DNA from: Perkinsus olseni
Lineage: Eukaryota; Perkinsozoa; Perkinsida
Direction of reading: 5' to 3'
NCBI GenBank assembly: GCA_013115125.1
Contig: JABANN010000017.1
Location: 1-64,000, forward strand
DNA length: 64,000 nt
The position numbers and the translations under genes are program-made. How positions within the stretch are numbered: position 1 is the stretch's first letter; every line of letters starts with the position of its first letter. Below, piece by piece: positions 61,299-64,000 of the stretch. The notes beneath the pieces were generated by a model. That model worked only from the letters and a program-made list of their open reading frames with translations. It made no database searches and had not been told where the DNA came from.

Positions 61299-63131
61299 TC
61301 ACGCCGGCATCCCTGAGAGGCCTCCGGGTATCTTCACGACGAACCCCGTGGGCAGGAGGCGATTCAGATGTGGCCGCAGCGTCAAGTAACTTTGTCGTAT
61401 CATGTTCACACTACACTGTGATACAGCCGACAACTGAAAAGAAGAAGGAAAGTAACGACAACAAAGATACACCCCTGATGGCAGCCCTACCGAGTCCAGC
61501 GATGGCTTCTTCTGGACGTTCATGGCATAGGCGACAGCCAGGAGTGCCCCAGCAGCAACGGCCGAGGGATTTCGAGACCCAATCAAGCCATACCGGCCTA
61601 AGAACAGCTAGAGGTGTCAGAAAGAAGAGGCCCACACTAGCAGCCCTCACCAGCTTGCATGGCAACATGATCAGCTGCCTTCTCACATTCCGGTATACCC
61701 AGTCTGTTGCAGTAGCGTGGCATGAAGGTATCCCCGGCCACGGCCCCCGCCGCCCCGACCTTGGCTCCCGACACCGGGCCTCCACCAGCAGCCGTACGGG
61801 CCTCCTGCACCGATGCCTTCTGGAGCATCTTCTCCAAACGCCAGAAGTTCTTAGCCACTTCTTTATCCTGTCAACAACAACGGGGAGCCACTACGAACAA
61901 ATATATACCAGTTAAGAATGCGAAGGATGCCCGGCCCTGCTGATACACAAACCGCGCAGGGCAGGAAAAATTCGCGCGCTTTTTCAACGGCCTCTCGACA
62001 GGGTAATTCGGGACGACCGAGTCGGAGGAACTCTCTATACTTGGCGCTGATGATCAAGCCCCAGGAGCAACGTCTATGGCAACGCATGGCCACGACCATC
62101 ATTAAAAATCACAAAGAGTATCCACAATCGCAGCAGTTAGAGTCAAGAACCCCATACTTAGCATGGGGTTGTTGAATACGCTCGATCACTATGTTTTACT
62201 CAACAGTAGGCAACAGACTACTACCTTCACAGTAGGTTGGGCTGCTAGTATCTCCTTAATGCTCCTCCCTGCCCCTTCCTGTCTACACGCCATGTACGTC
62301 ACCGCCAACAACCAGGGGTAGTTCGTCTTTCCCTTCAGCAACCCGTTGTCGTCCATCTGTTTTAGTATCTATGGACGGGACGAGTTACTCGGGAAAAAAC
62401 TTCGCTCCGCCGCCACCTGGCAGCATCTAGTGTAGATATTGTCCGGCAAAGCCAGTGCGTCCATGATGTCCCTGAGTATCTTATGGCCCTTATTGAGTGT
62501 ACGATCAACATTATCGCTGTTAACAGCTATCATGTGCGTGCGTGCTAATCTGCTATTACCAAAACCTGAGCAAAGATATGCTTCGTCGGGAACAGGAGAT
62601 CCATCAACATTAAACTGAATGACTCATTCCTAGAAGTCACCAACCCACACTTATCCATCTCCCGTAAACTCCTGTAATATCACTAAGCAATAGTTTAGTC
62701 AGCCAGGCCTACTTCTGTCAGAGAAGAGAAAGCCCTATCGACAACCCAGTGTGCTATCCACAGACAAACCCACTCTAGACCTCCAGATGAAAGGGCAGCG
62801 AGACAAGCCCACGCAGAACGACAATGTTATTACCGACGCTCGTTCCAAGCCCTCCAGAGTGCAGCATATTATTAGTCGTCCCGCCCACACGATTCCTGTC
62901 CGGTCCACTGCTGTCCGAGAACGTCCGCCATTCTTGCGAATCATCGATACACGACATCTCCAATATCAAACCACAATTACGGCAGATAACCGACCCTGAA
63001 GATGCGACGCAGCCTTCAACCTCAGATACCATAACCCCAGTATGACCTTGTGCATAGTCCACTACAATCTGAGTCTTCCCCTTGCACTCGGGGCACTCCA
63101 TAATATCCCGGGCTTGGACGTTGGCTGGCAT
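61299..63131 (-). CDS. transcription initiation factor TFIIB
   Basis: ATG at 63131: MPANVQARD, then zinc ribbon CPECKGKTQIVVDYAQG, intron, 'SVICRNCGLILEMSCIDDSQ', EWRTFSDSSGPDRNRVGG, TTNNMLHSGGLGTSVG. Cyclin repeat one includes LREMDKCGLVT, LALPDNIYT, 'LKQMDDNGLLKGKTNYPWLL' and AVTYMACRQEGAGRSIKEIL. After a ~350-nt intron comes DKEVAKNFWRLEKML, then cyclin repeat two: 'DTFMPRYCNRLGIPECEKAA', DHVAMQAG, GSRNPSAVAAGALLAVAYAM and the C-terminal 'SVNMIRQSYLTLRPHLNRLL'. Order and motifs (EWRTF, IACRQEG-like MACRQEG, T.++QSY) are those of TFIIB, the Pol II factor that links TBP to polymerase. It could also be a TFIIB-related factor. The intron before repeat two contains an 8-bp hairpin (62148-62170). 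Confidence 0.85.
61608..61623 (-). repeat. shared intron 3' end, copy 3
   Basis: In a TFIIB intron that starts GTGAGGGCTGC and ends TTCTTTCTGACACCTCTAG, in frame between VAMQAG and the next cyclin exon. It shows that the shared block really is an intron end. Confidence 0.75.
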
Positions 63132-63386
63132 CACCGAATGGCAAGTAGGAGGAGGAAGGAAACCAAGAAACTACCAACCATCGCGTGACAGAAGCCTCCC
63201 GAAGACAGCGTTCTTTCTCGAACCCCAACGCCCTGGTATTCCATTATCAGCTCAGCCGAAAGGTCTTCCTGTACTTTACTCAACAACAGCTGGCATTCCC
63301 GCAAGCATCAGAAACACATCACTCTGAAACCATGTGATTTTTACGATTGAATATACTGCTACTACCGCGGAAGACAGACAAAGTCA

Positions 63387-64000
63387 TTGATAGATCTCAG
63401 AAGCCATGCATCATCTTCATCAAAGACGGCGGGAGGGGCGGCAGAGGGGCGGAGGAAGGAGAGGAGGAAGGTCGCGGAGCTGGGGGCGGCGGCGGACGAG
63501 GCAGGGGAGACGCGGGCTCATTCATACCAACTTTCTCCTCACTCGTGGTACCTGTACCAAAGCCTGCGCCTGCGGCCCTTCACTACACTGTCGCACCCTC
63601 ATCACTCTCTGCCTTCGCCTCTCGCTTCTTCTTCCTCTGCTCCCGCTTCAGCTTCCTCCGTATCGTTAACGGCGACTCCTCCGCAGGCTCACACACCTAC
63701 CACACTTTCCCTAACTCCAACCGACTAACCCCTATTGCAGTAACTCTAACACGCTACGAACAAGGCGAAGACCGGCAGTCAGCGAAAGTCGCCTATCACC
63801 TCATCAAGCGTGGCTCCATCCAACAGCATCGTCCGTGCCCTTACAAACTCGCCATGGAGGACCTGCCGAACGTACTCAACCCCTCTTCCCCGCCGCTATA
63901 TGTTACCTCCCACACTGCCTTGCTCATCGGGTTCACATCCTTCTTACTGATAGGGCATCTCATCACTAACACCGGCTCTTGTTGCGGCTGGGGCTCCTCT
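63387..64000 (+). CDS. partial gene at right edge, predicted membrane protein
   Basis: A low-complexity first exon (MIDLRSHASSSSKTAGGAAE, Arg/Ala-rich) may start at 63387. After an acceptor (CTATTGCAG at 63733-63741) a good open segment reads LTRYEQGEDRQSAKVAYHLI, KRGSIQQHRPCPYKLAMEDL and 'PPLYVTSHTALLIGFTSFLL', IGHLITNTGSCCGW to the window end. The hydrophobic span followed by G-H-L-I resembles the N-terminal helix region of serine palmitoyltransferase subunits, but the window ends before any catalytic motif. Exon joins are tentative. Confidence 0.35.

Overview
This is a gene-dense nuclear window from a single-celled eukaryote. Recognisable genes are split by very short GT-AG introns, mostly 42 to 65 nt, and the joined exons give clear family matches: PP1, Ran, VPS4, proteasome alpha-5, TFIIB, eL14, otubain and calmodulin. 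A flagellar CFAP97/Hemingway protein, a Mei2-type RRM, an MMPL/RND permease and a stand-alone CheY-like receiver, with base composition near 50 % GC and compact introns, suggest a flagellated protist. A perkinsid-like alveolate is my best guess, but it is an inference. Most gene models were built by hand from exon joins, so outer boundaries are approximate. A few first exons begin without a visible ATG.

Layout. 0-9 kb: MMPL/RND transporter, Mei2-like RNA-binding protein, coiled-coil protein, calmodulin-like protein. 9-19.3 kb: PP1 catalytic subunit, ribosomal protein eL14, receiver-domain protein, J-domain zinc-finger protein, an unidentified gene, a probable ARPC3, and an unidentified gene with a signal-like N-terminus. 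19.3-24 kb: poorly coding stretch with a large hairpin, low-complexity genes and a 100-N assembly gap. 24.3-31.2 kb: a very long PPEF-type phosphatase with many EF-hands. 31.7-35 kb: another multi-EF-hand gene on the opposite strand. 35-46 kb: otubain, coiled-coil protein, two tandem C2-domain paralogues, ABHD13-like hydrolase, CFAP97. 46.9-64 kb: ADO/PCO-like thiol dioxygenase, VPS4, a small secreted Thr-rich protein, proteasome alpha-5, Ran, uridine kinase, a small membrane protein, probable Gemin2, TFIIB, and a partial gene at the right edge.

The most striking observation concerns the introns. At least seven in-frame introns, in four genes, consist largely of the 3' half of a tRNA: a variable loop (often AGGTC), a T-stem, the TTCGA T-loop (Pol III B box) and the second T-stem strand, trimmed directly by GT and AG. 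An eighth, in VPS4, is weaker. Both orientations relative to the host gene occur, and four lie within about 700 bp of one phosphatase gene. This looks like intron gain or intron replacement by tRNA-derived (SINE-like) sequence. Other introns share short blocks (CATCGCTCCG; a common 3' end with branch-point-like CTGAC). The window also has several long near-perfect palindromes with a one-base centre, a 32-bp minisatellite whose unit is itself GT-AG bounded on the minus strand, and a recurring CGCGCGCCACGAAA-type motif.
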